A DNA stretch of 64,000 bases. Source: Kribbella antiqua (lineage in GTDB: Bacteria; Actinomycetota; Actinomycetes; Propionibacteriales; Kribbellaceae). Below, in pieces: positions 8,762-16,655 of this stretch (its first letter is position 1; each line of letters begins with the position of its first letter). The translations under genes and the position numbers were made by a program. Where the stretch lies: contig NZ_SLWR01000007.1 of NCBI RefSeq assembly GCF_004345665.1, forward strand, positions 124,001 to 188,000, written 5' to 3'. The notes under the pieces were generated by a model. It was not told the origin of the DNA, did no database searches, and was given only the letters and a program-made list of their open reading frames with translations.

Positions 8762-9661
8762 TCACGAGAACAGGGCATCGGCCACGGCGGCCAGCTCCAG
8801 CTCGATCCGGGTCGCTCCGTCCGCGGTGAACCAGAGCACGTTCTGCAGGATGCGGCCCGCCGTCCACCCGAGCGCGCGGTCGCGGTCGATCCCGGTCACC
8901 TCGAGCATCAGGTCGAAGCGGTCCCGAATCGCGCGCCGCAGATCACCCGTCGCGACCAGGTCGTCCCATCGGTTCCACAACACCGGGAACACCTCGAACC
9001 CGGGATCCCCGGCCAGCGGCTTCGGGTCAATCACGAGCCACGGCTGCCGCTGTGCGGCCATCACGTTGTAGTAGTGCAGATCCCAGTGCAGCAGCCGGTC
9101 GCCGGAGTCCGGCAACAACTCCTCGACCTGCGCGACGAAACGCCGTACCAACCGCCGCTCGGCCGGATCACTCAGCAACGGGATCAGGCCTGGCGCGTCG
9201 TCGACCATGGCGCCGGCAACGTCTTCGAGCCGACGGATCCCAGGAGGCGCGGGTACGGCGCTCAGCCGGGCCAGGAACTCGGCCAGGATCCGGGTCGCGT
9301 CGACGTGGTCGGGCAGATCGTCGAGCGTCCGCGGCTCGAGCCGTTCGAGCAGCAGCGTCGAGGTCGCATAGTCGTCTTCGAGCACCTCCACGACGTCGTC
9401 CCGGTTCCAGGTCCGCAGCGCGAGAGCCTCGCCCTCGCTCTCGTCGTTGAACGGCTGAAGCTTCAGCATCGCCTGGCGACCGTCCCGCCGTACGACGGGA
9501 AGGATCAGCGAGGCTTCTCCGCTCAGCGGCTCACCGTCGACCGTCAGCTGCCACCGATCGACGTACTCCGCGACTGCGCCCGGCAACCCTGCGAGCCACT
9601 CGGCCGACTTCTCGCCGTGGTTCCTGATCAGCTTCGCCGGAATCTCGATCACCCTCGGCAC
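8762..9661 (-). CDS. Aminoglycoside/hydroxyurea resistance kinase-like phosphotransferase
   Basis: A 299-residue protein of the streptomycin 6-phosphotransferase (APH(6)) type. The kinase catalytic loop is seen as HWDLHYYNV and the metal-binding segment as IDPKPLAGDPGFE, which is characteristic of this family. Actual resistance is not shown: many actinomycete chromosomes carry such genes with unknown substrates. It precedes the truncated haemoglobin gene by 12 bases in the same direction. Confidence 0.8.
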   Translation of the reverse strand: MPRVIEIPAKLIRNHGEKSAEWLAGLPGAVAEYVDRWQLTVDGEPLSGEASLILPVVRRDGRQAMLKLQPFNDESEGEALALRTWNRDDVVEVLEDDYATSTLLLERLEPRTLDDLPDHVDATRILAEFLARLSAVPAPPGIRRLEDVAGAMVDDAPGLIPLLSDPAERRLVRRFVAQVEELLPDSGDRLLHWDLHYYNVMAAQRQPWLVIDPKPLAGDPGFEVFPVLWNRWDDLVATGDLRRAIRDRFDLMLEVTGIDRDRALGWTAGRILQNVLWFTADGATRIELELAAVADALFS

Positions 9662-9699
9662 AGTAGGTGGTTCGGCGGCGATGTGCTTGGGTTTTCCTC

Positions 9700-10425
9700 G
9701 TGAGCGAGATGGAGCGCCGGGACCGGCGGGTGCAGCGTGTTGTCGCGGGCATCTATCTGGGGATCCCGGTGGTGCTGCTGGTGGTCGTTGCGTGGATCAG
9801 CACGGCCGGGTCGCCGTTGCTGTGGCTCGGCTGTGTCGTGCCGGTCGGGATGCTGGTGATCGGCTGGATTCTGCGGCGGCGGCATCGGTACCAGCCGCGG
9901 TGGTGGGCTGGGATCGGTGCGCTGTTCGGCGCTGTCACCGGGCTGGTCGTGACGCTTTATCCACTGGCGGTGGGCGTTTGGTGGCCTGCGTTCCTGGCAT
10001 TGCCGGCGCTGCTGGTGGGGATCGTCGCGGGTTCGGCGCTGGCCCGGTACGCCGATCGGGTGTTGCTGGTGCCGGTCGTGCCGGAGCTGGCGGATACGCC
10101 GTACGAGCTGATCTTCCGGCTGGGTGGGCTGCAGCTGACGGCGGTGCTGCTTGGCGCGGACAGCGTGACGATCCAGAGCCGGCCGGTACTGCGCTCACAG
10201 TCCACGGACGCGCGGACCTACTCGCTCAGCGCGATCACGGGGGTTTTCGAGGTCGCGCTCAGTGGGGTGGAGCGGCTGAAGTTCCCGATCGCGATTCCGC
10301 ACCCGCCGGTGGTGACCGCGGGTCCGGCCGTCATCGTCCAGGCCTCCGGCGACGACTGGGTCCTGCCGACGAACCAGGCCTCGACCCTGATCGAGCTGCT
10401 CAATCGCCGTCGGTCCACCGCATAG
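9700..10425 (+). CDS. Membrane protein with C-terminal PH-like region, function unknown
   Basis: The start is taken as GTG 9700 (VSEMERRDRR), because residues encoded upstream look like the shadow of the opposite-strand gene. The 241-residue protein has two hydrophobic hairpins in the first half, covering about residues 15-65 and 75-125, then a soluble segment of about 110 residues rich in beta-strand pattern that resembles the YqeB/PH-like group. Function is not known. Its last 26 bases overlap the end of the convergent methyltransferase gene. Confidence 0.6.
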   Translation: MSEMERRDRRVQRVVAGIYLGIPVVLLVVVAWISTAGSPLLWLGCVVPVGMLVIGWILRRRHRYQPRWWAGIGALFGAVTGLVVTLYPLAVGVWWPAFLALPALLVGIVAGSALARYADRVLLVPVVPELADTPYELIFRLGGLQLTAVLLGADSVTIQSRPVLRSQSTDARTYSLSAITGVFEVALSGVERLKFPIAIPHPPVVTAGPAVIVQASGDDWVLPTNQASTLIELLNRRRSTA

Positions 10426-11068
10426 CCAGCGCGAACCCGAGATCGTCGTACTGCGCGCCGGGGAAAACGTCGCCGTACAACTCACGGAACTGTGCGCGGG
10501 ACAGATACCGATCACTCGCCAGATGGTCGAGCCACGGCTTGCTGTGCCAGAACCGGAACTCGAACCACGCATCCCGCCAACCCAGCCGCCTGATCTGGCG
10601 GGGCAATCCCAGCCAGGCACCGAGCAGATACATCGACCGCGGCGGCGTCGGGTAGAGATCGCAGACGTTGTCCACCACCGCGACCGTGCCACCCGGCCGG
10701 ACCAGCGACTTGAGGTGCTCGAGACCGGCCCGGTAGTCCGGCAAGTGGTGCATCATCGTGTGGCTGTAGACGAGGTCGAAGCCGTTGTCGTCCACCGCGA
10801 ATGCGTCGGCCACCCGGTAGTCGAGGTTCGGCCGCGGACGCTTCCGCTGGGCGATGGCGATCATCGGCTCGCTGAGGTCGACGCCGAGCACGTGCTCGTA
10901 GCTGTCGGCCAGTCGCTCAGCCGTGTGCCCCGATCCACAGCCCACGTCCAACGCGCGTTCACCACTCAGCCCCAGCCCGGCAACCCATGACGTGTGCTGC
11001 CCGGGTTGCAGGCTGACGAAGCGGTCGTAGTCCTCGGCGAAGCGGTCGAACGATGCTGGGTCGGTCAT
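10400..11068 (-). CDS. Class I SAM-dependent methyltransferase
   Basis: A 222-residue protein with the S-adenosylmethionine motif ALDVGCGSGHTAE near residue 38, the acidic loop VLGVDLSEPM and motif III-like HMMHHLPD. This is the UbiE/Methyltransf_11 class. The substrate cannot be inferred; there is no biosynthetic context beyond the siderophore-interacting gene upstream on the same strand, 32 bases away. Confidence 0.85.
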   Translation of the reverse strand: MTDPASFDRFAEDYDRFVSLQPGQHTSWVAGLGLSGERALDVGCGSGHTAERLADSYEHVLGVDLSEPMIAIAQRKRPRPNLDYRVADAFAVDDNGFDLVYSHTMMHHLPDYRAGLEHLKSLVRPGGTVAVVDNVCDLYPTPPRSMYLLGAWLGLPRQIRRLGWRDAWFEFRFWHSKPWLDHLASDRYLSRAQFRELYGDVFPGAQYDDLGFALAMRWTDGD

Positions 11069-11100
11069 GTCGCGTACGACGCCGTACGCAGGGTGATGGT

Positions 11101-11928
11101 TCAGGCGGTTTCGCGTTCCTTGCGGGCGGTTTCGGCCTTCTCGGCCTGCCAGCCGTCCTCGTTCTTGCCGAGGCGCCAGTAGCCGGAGAGGGAGACGCGG
11201 TCGCGGGGAAGGCCGCGGTCCTCGAAGAGGTTCTTGCGGATGCGGAGGACGAAGCCGGCCTCACCGTGCACGAATGCCTGTACGTCGCCGGCCGGGAACT
11301 CAAGCGCCTCGACTGCCGCGACCAGACCGTCACCGCGGGCGGCGTTGCTCGCCGTACGGTGGAACCACTTCACGTCCACCTCGCCCGACCCGCCGAACTT
11401 CTGCTCCTCGGTCTCGTCCTCCACCTCGACCAGCACGGTCGCCCGCGCCCCGGCCGGCAACTGTTCGACCGCGGCACCGATCGCCGGGAGCGCGCTCTCG
11501 TCACCCACCAGCAGATGCCAGTCGGCCGCCTCGTCCGGCCCGTACGCGCCACCCGGTCCGTTGAACCACAGCACGTCACCCGGCTTCGCCGCGGCGGCCC
11601 ACGGCCCGGCGATGCCTTCGTCGCCGTGGTACACGAAGTCGATGGTCAGCTCGTGCGTCTCCGCATCGAAGCTTCGGACTGTGTACGTACGCATGGTCGG
11701 CCACTGCTCCGACGGGTACGTCTCGCGGACCACGCCCATGTCCAACGGCTGCGGATACTCGACGCCTGGCTTGCCGAACAGCAACTTCACGTAGTGATCA
11801 GTGGTGCCGTTGTCCACGAACTCGTCGGCGGTCAACACGACCCGGATCATGTGCGGAGTGATCCGCTCGGTCCGGCGGACAACCGCGCGCTTGCAGACGC
11901 GGTTACGGCGGGGTGCAGGGCTGGCCAC
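11101..11928 (-). CDS. Siderophore-interacting protein (FAD-dependent ferric-siderophore reductase)
   Basis: A 275-residue member of the ViuB/SIP family, which uses FAD and NAD(P)H to reduce iron in imported ferric siderophores in the cytoplasm. The N-terminal half is the FAD-binding barrel (RTERITPHMIRVVLT and RTYTVRSFD, the latter matching the RxYTxR flavin motif), and the C-terminal half is the SIP NAD(P)H domain with LLVGDESALPAIGA. A perfect iron-box dyad lies 18 bases upstream of the start, so expression should be repressed under iron sufficiency. Confidence 0.92.
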   Translation of the reverse strand: MASPAPRRNRVCKRAVVRRTERITPHMIRVVLTADEFVDNGTTDHYVKLLFGKPGVEYPQPLDMGVVRETYPSEQWPTMRTYTVRSFDAETHELTIDFVYHGDEGIAGPWAAAAKPGDVLWFNGPGGAYGPDEAADWHLLVGDESALPAIGAAVEQLPAGARATVLVEVEDETEEQKFGGSGEVDVKWFHRTASNAARGDGLVAAVEALEFPAGDVQAFVHGEAGFVLRIRKNLFEDRGLPRDRVSLSGYWRLGKNEDGWQAEKAETARKERETA

Positions 11929-11946
11929 GTGACCACAGTCCTCTCA

Positions 11947-11964
11947 AGTTAGGTTTACCTAACT
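11947..11964. promoter_or_regulatory. Iron box (IdeR/DmdR-type operator)
   Basis: AGTTAGGTTTACCTAACT is an inverted repeat with perfect 8-base arms around a TT spacer. It matches the TTAGGT...ACCTAA core of operators bound by iron-loaded DtxR/IdeR-family repressors. Its place just upstream of the siderophore-interacting protein gene fits iron control of that gene; it might also affect the divergent ATPase gene. Confidence 0.85.
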
Positions 11965-12031
11965 CAGGCTAGCCCATCACTCCAACGACGCTACGTTCAA
12001 CGCCAGTTCACCCACTGGCTACATACAGCCC

Positions 12032-14767
12032 GTGTCCATGACGGCTACTGTCCGCACGCTGGAGTCCATGAGCCTGGTCTTCGGTACGCCGCGGCGCCCG
12101 GCGTACACGATCCCGCGTAAGGACCGGCTCGGCCGCTCGATCTCGTACGACGATCTCCCGGACGGCAGCGCGACCCTGTTCACCGGCCCGCCCGGCATCG
12201 GCAAGAGCCTCGAGCTGGATCGGGCCGAGGCAGTGGCCGAAGAGCGGGGCTGGACGGCGATCCGGGTGGAGGCCTCCGAGGACGACTCGCTGGAGAACCG
12301 CCTCACCCGAGCGATCAACGACGACCTCAAGAAACTCCACAGCCGGTACGGACGGCTGGGCGAACTCCGGCAGACCGTCCGTGGCCTGACCCGGCGTCCC
12401 CGCAACACCCAGTTCGGCGCGGAGATACGGGCTCTGGGCGCTCCGCTGCCGGTGCAGTTCATCGCCAAGCATCAATGGGACGCGACCGCCCACGACAACA
12501 TCGGCACCACGCTGAACGACTTCGCCGACCAGCTCGCTGCCCTCGCCCGGCGCGGTCCGCGCCAGGGTCTCCTGCGGCGCCGCACCGGTCGGCAGAAAGC
12601 CGATCCGATTCTGCTGATGGTCGACAATGTCGACGCAGGCTCCAAACACGACCTCGCCGGGCTCAACGAGCTCGCCGCACATCTGCGACGGCGCGGCCTG
12701 CCGGTGCACCTGATCGCCGCTGGCGGCGCCAAGGCGGTCACATTGCTGATGGCCGCGGGCGAACCGGAGAAGGATCCGAACGAGGATGAAGAAGAGGCCG
12801 AATCCGACCAGGAGCCAGGCATCGGCACCACGGTCACGAACCAGTTCGACATCCGCGAACTCGCCCCGCTGACCGACGACGAACTCCGGCCGGCGCTGAC
12901 CGAGCCGCTCAACCACGCGCGCATCCCCTACCACCACGACGCGATCGACGAGCTGCTGCGCGCCGCCAACGGCGACCCGAGCCGCCTGCGCGATCTCGCC
13001 GAGGGCACGCTCGCGCTGACCGATCCGCGAACCGGCTTCACCGTCGACGTAGCTAGGGCCGCGATCGAGCGGGTCAGTGCGCGGGCCGCGGACCTGTACC
13101 AGGGCGCCTGGACCAACTGCGACGACGCTCAGAAAGACCTGCTGGCCAAGGTCGCCGCACAAGGCCCGAACGGGCTTTGGATGCCGGCCGAGACTCAGCC
13201 CTCCGGCCCCGGCCACTGGCAGGTGATCGACCGGGCGCGCCAGAACCTGGTTGCCCGTGGCATCCTTCGCGAGGATGGCGAACGCGTCCACCTCGCCGAT
13301 GCCGGGCTCCAGAACTGGGTCAATGCCCACCTCGGGCAAACCCCGGCGGCCGCACAGGGCGCACCGTCCACCAGCTCGGCGCGGGCAGTCGGCCAAAGCG
13401 CCGGGCCATCACAACCGGCGCTCGACCAGGCGAAGGTCGACCAGGTTCTCGACAGGCTGCGGAGTCCCACCGACCCGGTCCGCCGGACGGACAAGGACGG
13501 CCGTCCGATCTCGCTCGATCTGCGGATCCCCGATGGAACCTCGGTCCTGTTCACCGGGGCACCGGGCATGGGCACGAGTCTCGAACTGGATCGTGCCCAG
13601 GCGCTGGCCGACAAGCAAGGCTGGACGGCGATCCGGGTGGATGCCTCACCGCGCGAGCCGTTGGAGTATCGGTTCGTTCGTGCGATCACTCAGGATCTCG
13701 ATACGTTCCGCGAGCGGTACGGACATGCCGCCGCGCGGACAACGAAAAGGCTCGTGGGTGACCTGGCCAGGCGCACGCGGAGCGCCCAGAGCGGGGCGGA
13801 AGGGCGGGCCGGCATCCCCGGAATGTTTCAGATGGTCGGCAAGGTGCAGTGGGACTCCTCGTCTCAGGACACCGTCGGCAGCACCTTGCTGGAGTTGGCG
13901 GATCACCTCGGCAAGGTCGCCGCGAAAAAGGGCGAACCGATCATGCTGATGGTCGACAACCTCGAATCCGCCTCCGATCACGATCTCAAGGCGCTGACCC
14001 AGCTCTCCAAGCGGCTGGAAGAAAATCGCACGCCGCTCTTCCTGATCGGGGCCGGCGGCGAGCGCGTCATCTCGCGGATGATGAAGGCCTCCGGCGGGCG
14101 ATCCGGGGCCGAGACCACGGTGATGGAACGCTTCGACCGCCGCAAAGTCGAACCACTGGCCGACGACCAGCTCCGTCAGGTCCTCGCCGAGCCGCTCCGG
14201 GACGCCGAGATCCCGTACGACCAGGAGGCGGTCGACATCTTGGCCAAGGCGGCCAACGGCAGCCCCCGCCGGCTGGGCGACCTTGCTGCCAACGCTCTCG
14301 AGCTGGCCGATGCACAGGCCGGACTCACCGTCGACGTGGCGAAGGCTGCGATGGCCCAGCTGAACGAACGATCGAGGGTCCTGTACCAGGCCGCCTGGAA
14401 CAGGTGCACCGACGCCGAAATGGAGCTGCTCAGGAAGGCCGCCCTCCGCGGTTCCCGCGGGTTGTCGACGCAATCGGTGGCGGCAGCGGACGGGCCGGGG
14501 CGGTGGGACCTCGACAACGCCGCCCAGAACCTGATCTCCCGCGGCCTGCTCCGGAAGAGCGAACACCGCATCGAGGTCGCCGACCCCGGCCTCCAGGACT
14601 GGCTCCAAACCCGCCTGGGCCACTCCGCCGCCCACGCCGGCGTAGCCCTCCCCACCGCCCCGACCGCCGCCATGAGCCAACGAATCATCAGCCAGGCCAC
14701 GGTCACCGGCTACGACAAAGGCCTGACCAACGACGACAACAACCGAAAATTCAACCTCAACCGCTGA
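12032..14767 (+). CDS. Tandem AAA+/STAND-like ATPase with two P-loop plus winged-helix units
   Basis: A protein of up to 911 residues built from two homologous halves. Each half has a P-loop (GPPGIGKS at about 52-59; GAPGMGTS at about 509-516), a Walker B (LLMVDNVDA near 194; MLMVDNLES near 637), an arginine-rich middle and a winged-helix-like end (ARQNLVARGILRE; AAQNLISRGLLRK). The second P-loop has Thr where the catalytic Lys should be, so only the first site is likely to hydrolyse ATP. An acidic insert (NEDEEEAESDQEPG) is in the first half only. GTG 12032 is the earliest start; ATG 12038 or ATG 12068, preceded by GGAG, are alternatives. The family resembles Orc/STAND-type ATPases; function unknown. 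Confidence 0.8.
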   Translation: MSMTATVRTLESMSLVFGTPRRPAYTIPRKDRLGRSISYDDLPDGSATLFTGPPGIGKSLELDRAEAVAEERGWTAIRVEASEDDSLENRLTRAINDDLKKLHSRYGRLGELRQTVRGLTRRPRNTQFGAEIRALGAPLPVQFIAKHQWDATAHDNIGTTLNDFADQLAALARRGPRQGLLRRRTGRQKADPILLMVDNVDAGSKHDLAGLNELAAHLRRRGLPVHLIAAGGAKAVTLLMAAGEPEKDPNEDEEEAESDQEPGIGTTVTNQFDIRELAPLTDDELRPALTEPLNHARIPYHHDAIDELLRAANGDPSRLRDLAEGTLALTDPRTGFTVDVARAAIERVSARAADLYQGAWTNCDDAQKDLLAKVAAQGPNGLWMPAETQPSGPGHWQVIDRARQNLVARGILREDGERVHLADAGLQNWVNAHLGQTPAAAQGAPSTSSARAVGQSAGPSQPALDQAKVDQVLDRLRSPTDPVRRTDKDGRPISLDLRIPDGTSVLFTGAPGMGTSLELDRAQALADKQGWTAIRVDASPREPLEYRFVRAITQDLDTFRERYGHAAARTTKRLVGDLARRTRSAQSGAEGRAGIPGMFQMVGKVQWDSSSQDTVGSTLLELADHLGKVAAKKGEPIMLMVDNLESASDHDLKALTQLSKRLEENRTPLFLIGAGGERVISRMMKASGGRSGAETTVMERFDRRKVEPLADDQLRQVLAEPLRDAEIPYDQEAVDILAKAANGSPRRLGDLAANALELADAQAGLTVDVAKAAMAQLNERSRVLYQAAWNRCTDAEMELLRKAALRGSRGLSTQSVAAADGPGRWDLDNAAQNLISRGLLRKSEHRIEVADPGLQDWLQTRLGHSAAHAGVALPTAPTAAMSQRIISQATVTGYDKGLTNDDNNRKFNLNR

Positions 14768-14821
14768 ACTCCAACTCGTTGACGTCCGCGACATAAAGGC
14801 CCCGGCTCTCTGCGGCCTAGA

Positions 14822-15001
14822 TCATCGCCTCTGCTCGGCGATCAGATCGCTGACGATGCCCCCGGCCACCCGCGGAATTCGCGCTGGCCTCTTCGGTCGC
14901 AGCGGTGGCCGCGCAAGTCCCTCAGCCACCAGCCTCTGCAGTTTGGTCGGTCCGGGCACCGGCGCGTCCCCGTCTTCTGCGCCCCTGTCTACTGCGTCCA
15001 C
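14822..15001 (-). CDS. Small protein resembling the C-terminal tail of a Phd/VapB-type antitoxin
   Basis: A 59-residue reading frame starting at GTG 15001, with AAGGAG five bases upstream. Its sequence (KLQRLVAEGLARPP, then GGIVSDLIAEQRR at the end) looks like the toxin-binding tail of actinobacterial Phd/VapB antitoxins, but the usual N-terminal DNA-binding fold is absent. No toxin gene lies beside it: the next gene is the convergent ATPase. It may be a remnant, or a genuine short protein given its good ribosome-binding site. The family assignment rests on recall of the tail pattern only. The rest of the gap 14768-15093 shows nothing else. Confidence 0.5.
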   Translation of the reverse strand: MDAVDRGAEDGDAPVPGPTKLQRLVAEGLARPPLRPKRPARIPRVAGGIVSDLIAEQRR

Positions 15002-15093
15002 GATCTCTCCTTCAACTGTGTCTCCACCACTGTGGAGGCACCTGGTGGGTGGTGCGAAGGGCAGATCGTGGGGCAGGTTGGGGCAGATTGGGC

Positions 15094-16224
15094 TTACGGC
15101 CAGATGGAGGTGATCCATTCGGGGTGGTCGATGAAGGGGTTTCGGTTGTGTTGGTAGGTGGTGTAGATGACCTCGTTGCGGCGCTTCTCGAAGGTGTCCG
15201 GCGGGTCGGCGGCGGCCCAGGCCTTCAGGACTGACAGTTTGCCGATGTATGGCGCAGTGCCGTTGCCGACCGAGTTGTTGAGTTCGAGGTCGGCGAAGCC
15301 GTCGTCGCCGGAGTAGCGGACGGCCATGTAGAAGATCATCCGGGCGACGTCGCCGCGGACGGCCGCGCGGGGGGCGAAGGAGTCGGAGTCCGCGGTGCAG
15401 CCGGAGCACTGGGAAACCGCCGTACCGCCGTTGTCGAAGTCGAGGCTGCCGCGGGCCGCGTTCACCGAGACGTCCTCGGGGCGGAGGTGGTGGATGTCGG
15501 TACCCGGGCCGGTCGCCGTACCGAAGTCGCCGTGGGACTTCGCCCAGACGTGCTCACGGTTCCAGTCGTCGGCGTCACCGCCGTTGAGGCTCTTGCTGAT
15601 CGACCGGCCGGAGTAGATCTCGATCACGTTGTTCGTGTTGGCCGGGTCCTGGTCGGTGTCCTTGAGCGCGTTCCAGACCTGGTCGTAGCTGAGCTTGGTC
15701 TGGTTGGAGATGATCGTGTGCAGCGCGGACTTCAGCGCCGCGCCGGTCTTGCCCTCCGCGCCGGCGTAGTAGTCACCGGGATCCGGATCCGGGTCCGGCG
15801 AACCGCCGCCGCTGAACGCCGTCGTGCTCGTCAGACCGGCGTGGGAGAAGTACGCACTCAGCTTGCCGGTCACGGTGATCTTCTGACCGAGCAGCCCGGG
15901 GTTGCTCTGCAGCCCGTACGACGACCTGAACGCCGACGTGATCTGGACGTACAGCATCGACGACGTACTGGTCTGTGACGCCGAGTCGGCAAGCGCCAGC
16001 GCGTAGTCGTTCGGGAAGTTGCTCCGGACAACGGTGTTGGTCGCAGTCGGCTGCCCGACCACGTAGCCCTCGACGGTGGCGGTCGAGCCGTCCTGCCGGC
16101 CGATCGCCGTACTGACGGTGATCGATGCGGTGGTGGCGGCCGTCGACGCTGTCACGCCGAAGCCGAGCAGCGCGAGTACGACGGTCAGGATGAGGGCCGG
16201 ACGAAGTGCACGGGAACGAAGCAC
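15094..16224 (-). CDS. Secreted endonuclease I-family nuclease with N-terminal OB-fold-like domain
   Basis: A 376-residue exported protein. A signal peptide covers about residues 1-30 (SRALRPALILTVVLALLGFG core). Residues about 35-140 form an OB-fold-like beta domain of the DUF6359/YhcR type, then a short Asp/Pro linker (PDPDPDPGD), then an endonuclease I domain with DWNREHVWAKSHG and DIHHLRPED, the beta-beta-alpha-metal nuclease motif. It probably degrades extracellular DNA or RNA for nutrient or phosphate supply. It stands alone on the minus strand with a 431-base structured region upstream. Confidence 0.9.
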   Translation of the reverse strand: MLRSRALRPALILTVVLALLGFGVTASTAATTASITVSTAIGRQDGSTATVEGYVVGQPTATNTVVRSNFPNDYALALADSASQTSTSSMLYVQITSAFRSSYGLQSNPGLLGQKITVTGKLSAYFSHAGLTSTTAFSGGGSPDPDPDPGDYYAGAEGKTGAALKSALHTIISNQTKLSYDQVWNALKDTDQDPANTNNVIEIYSGRSISKSLNGGDADDWNREHVWAKSHGDFGTATGPGTDIHHLRPEDVSVNAARGSLDFDNGGTAVSQCSGCTADSDSFAPRAAVRGDVARMIFYMAVRYSGDDGFADLELNNSVGNGTAPYIGKLSVLKAWAAADPPDTFEKRRNEVIYTTYQHNRNPFIDHPEWITSIWP

Positions 16225-16323
16225 GGCATCTCCCAGGGGCGGTTGGGGACCGGTCGCCGTTCAGTCTGCCCTGGTTATCCGCTATCCGAACTTCAAAAGC
16301 ACTAATTTCAAGTGAAGAGTTCC

Positions 16324-16404
16324 AACCTCTATCCGTGGCTCCTGGCGCGGATAGAGGTTGAATCGGTGGGGCGGGGAGCGTGTGAGTGACGCTCGCCGCC
16401 CCAC
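16324..16404. other. Two consecutive strong hairpins in a 431-base intergenic region
   Basis: The first hairpin has 12-base perfect arms, AACCTCTATCCG at 16324-16335 and its complement at 16348-16359. The second runs 16366-16404: nine pairs, one mismatch, six pairs and a 7-base loop. They lie 100-180 bases upstream of the nuclease start and about 250 bases beyond the aminotransferase stop. They may be terminators, an upstream regulatory leader or a small RNA. Nothing else, including open reading frames, was recognised in 16225-16655. Confidence 0.45.
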
Positions 16405-16655
16405 CTAGGTGCATGGGCCCCCATCAGCCCGCGACGCGTCGCCACGGGCTGCTCTGCCCATCCACCAGTGAGGCGCTACTGGCGGGCAGCACCCCACCGA
16501 CACAGAGGGAGGTCACGCGGTCCTCCGGACGTGGCGTGAGGCGGACGCCGTTAACGGACCGTACTCAGATCACCACGCCTTGTCCATGGATCCCGGAAAC
16601 TGTCTCACGCTACTGACCGGTCACTGAACGCACAGCGGACTGGTCTAGCGCACTG

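Noticed and set aside
12008..13396. A 462-codon minus-strand frame opposite the tandem ATPase
   Set aside because: It has no domain and is in shadow of the P-loop protein, whose motifs are conserved in both halves.
16225..16655. 6C RNA, cobalamin or c-di-AMP riboswitch in the structured gap
   Set aside because: The loops lack the runs of six or more C of 6C RNA, and no conserved riboswitch core was found. Only generic hairpins are claimed.
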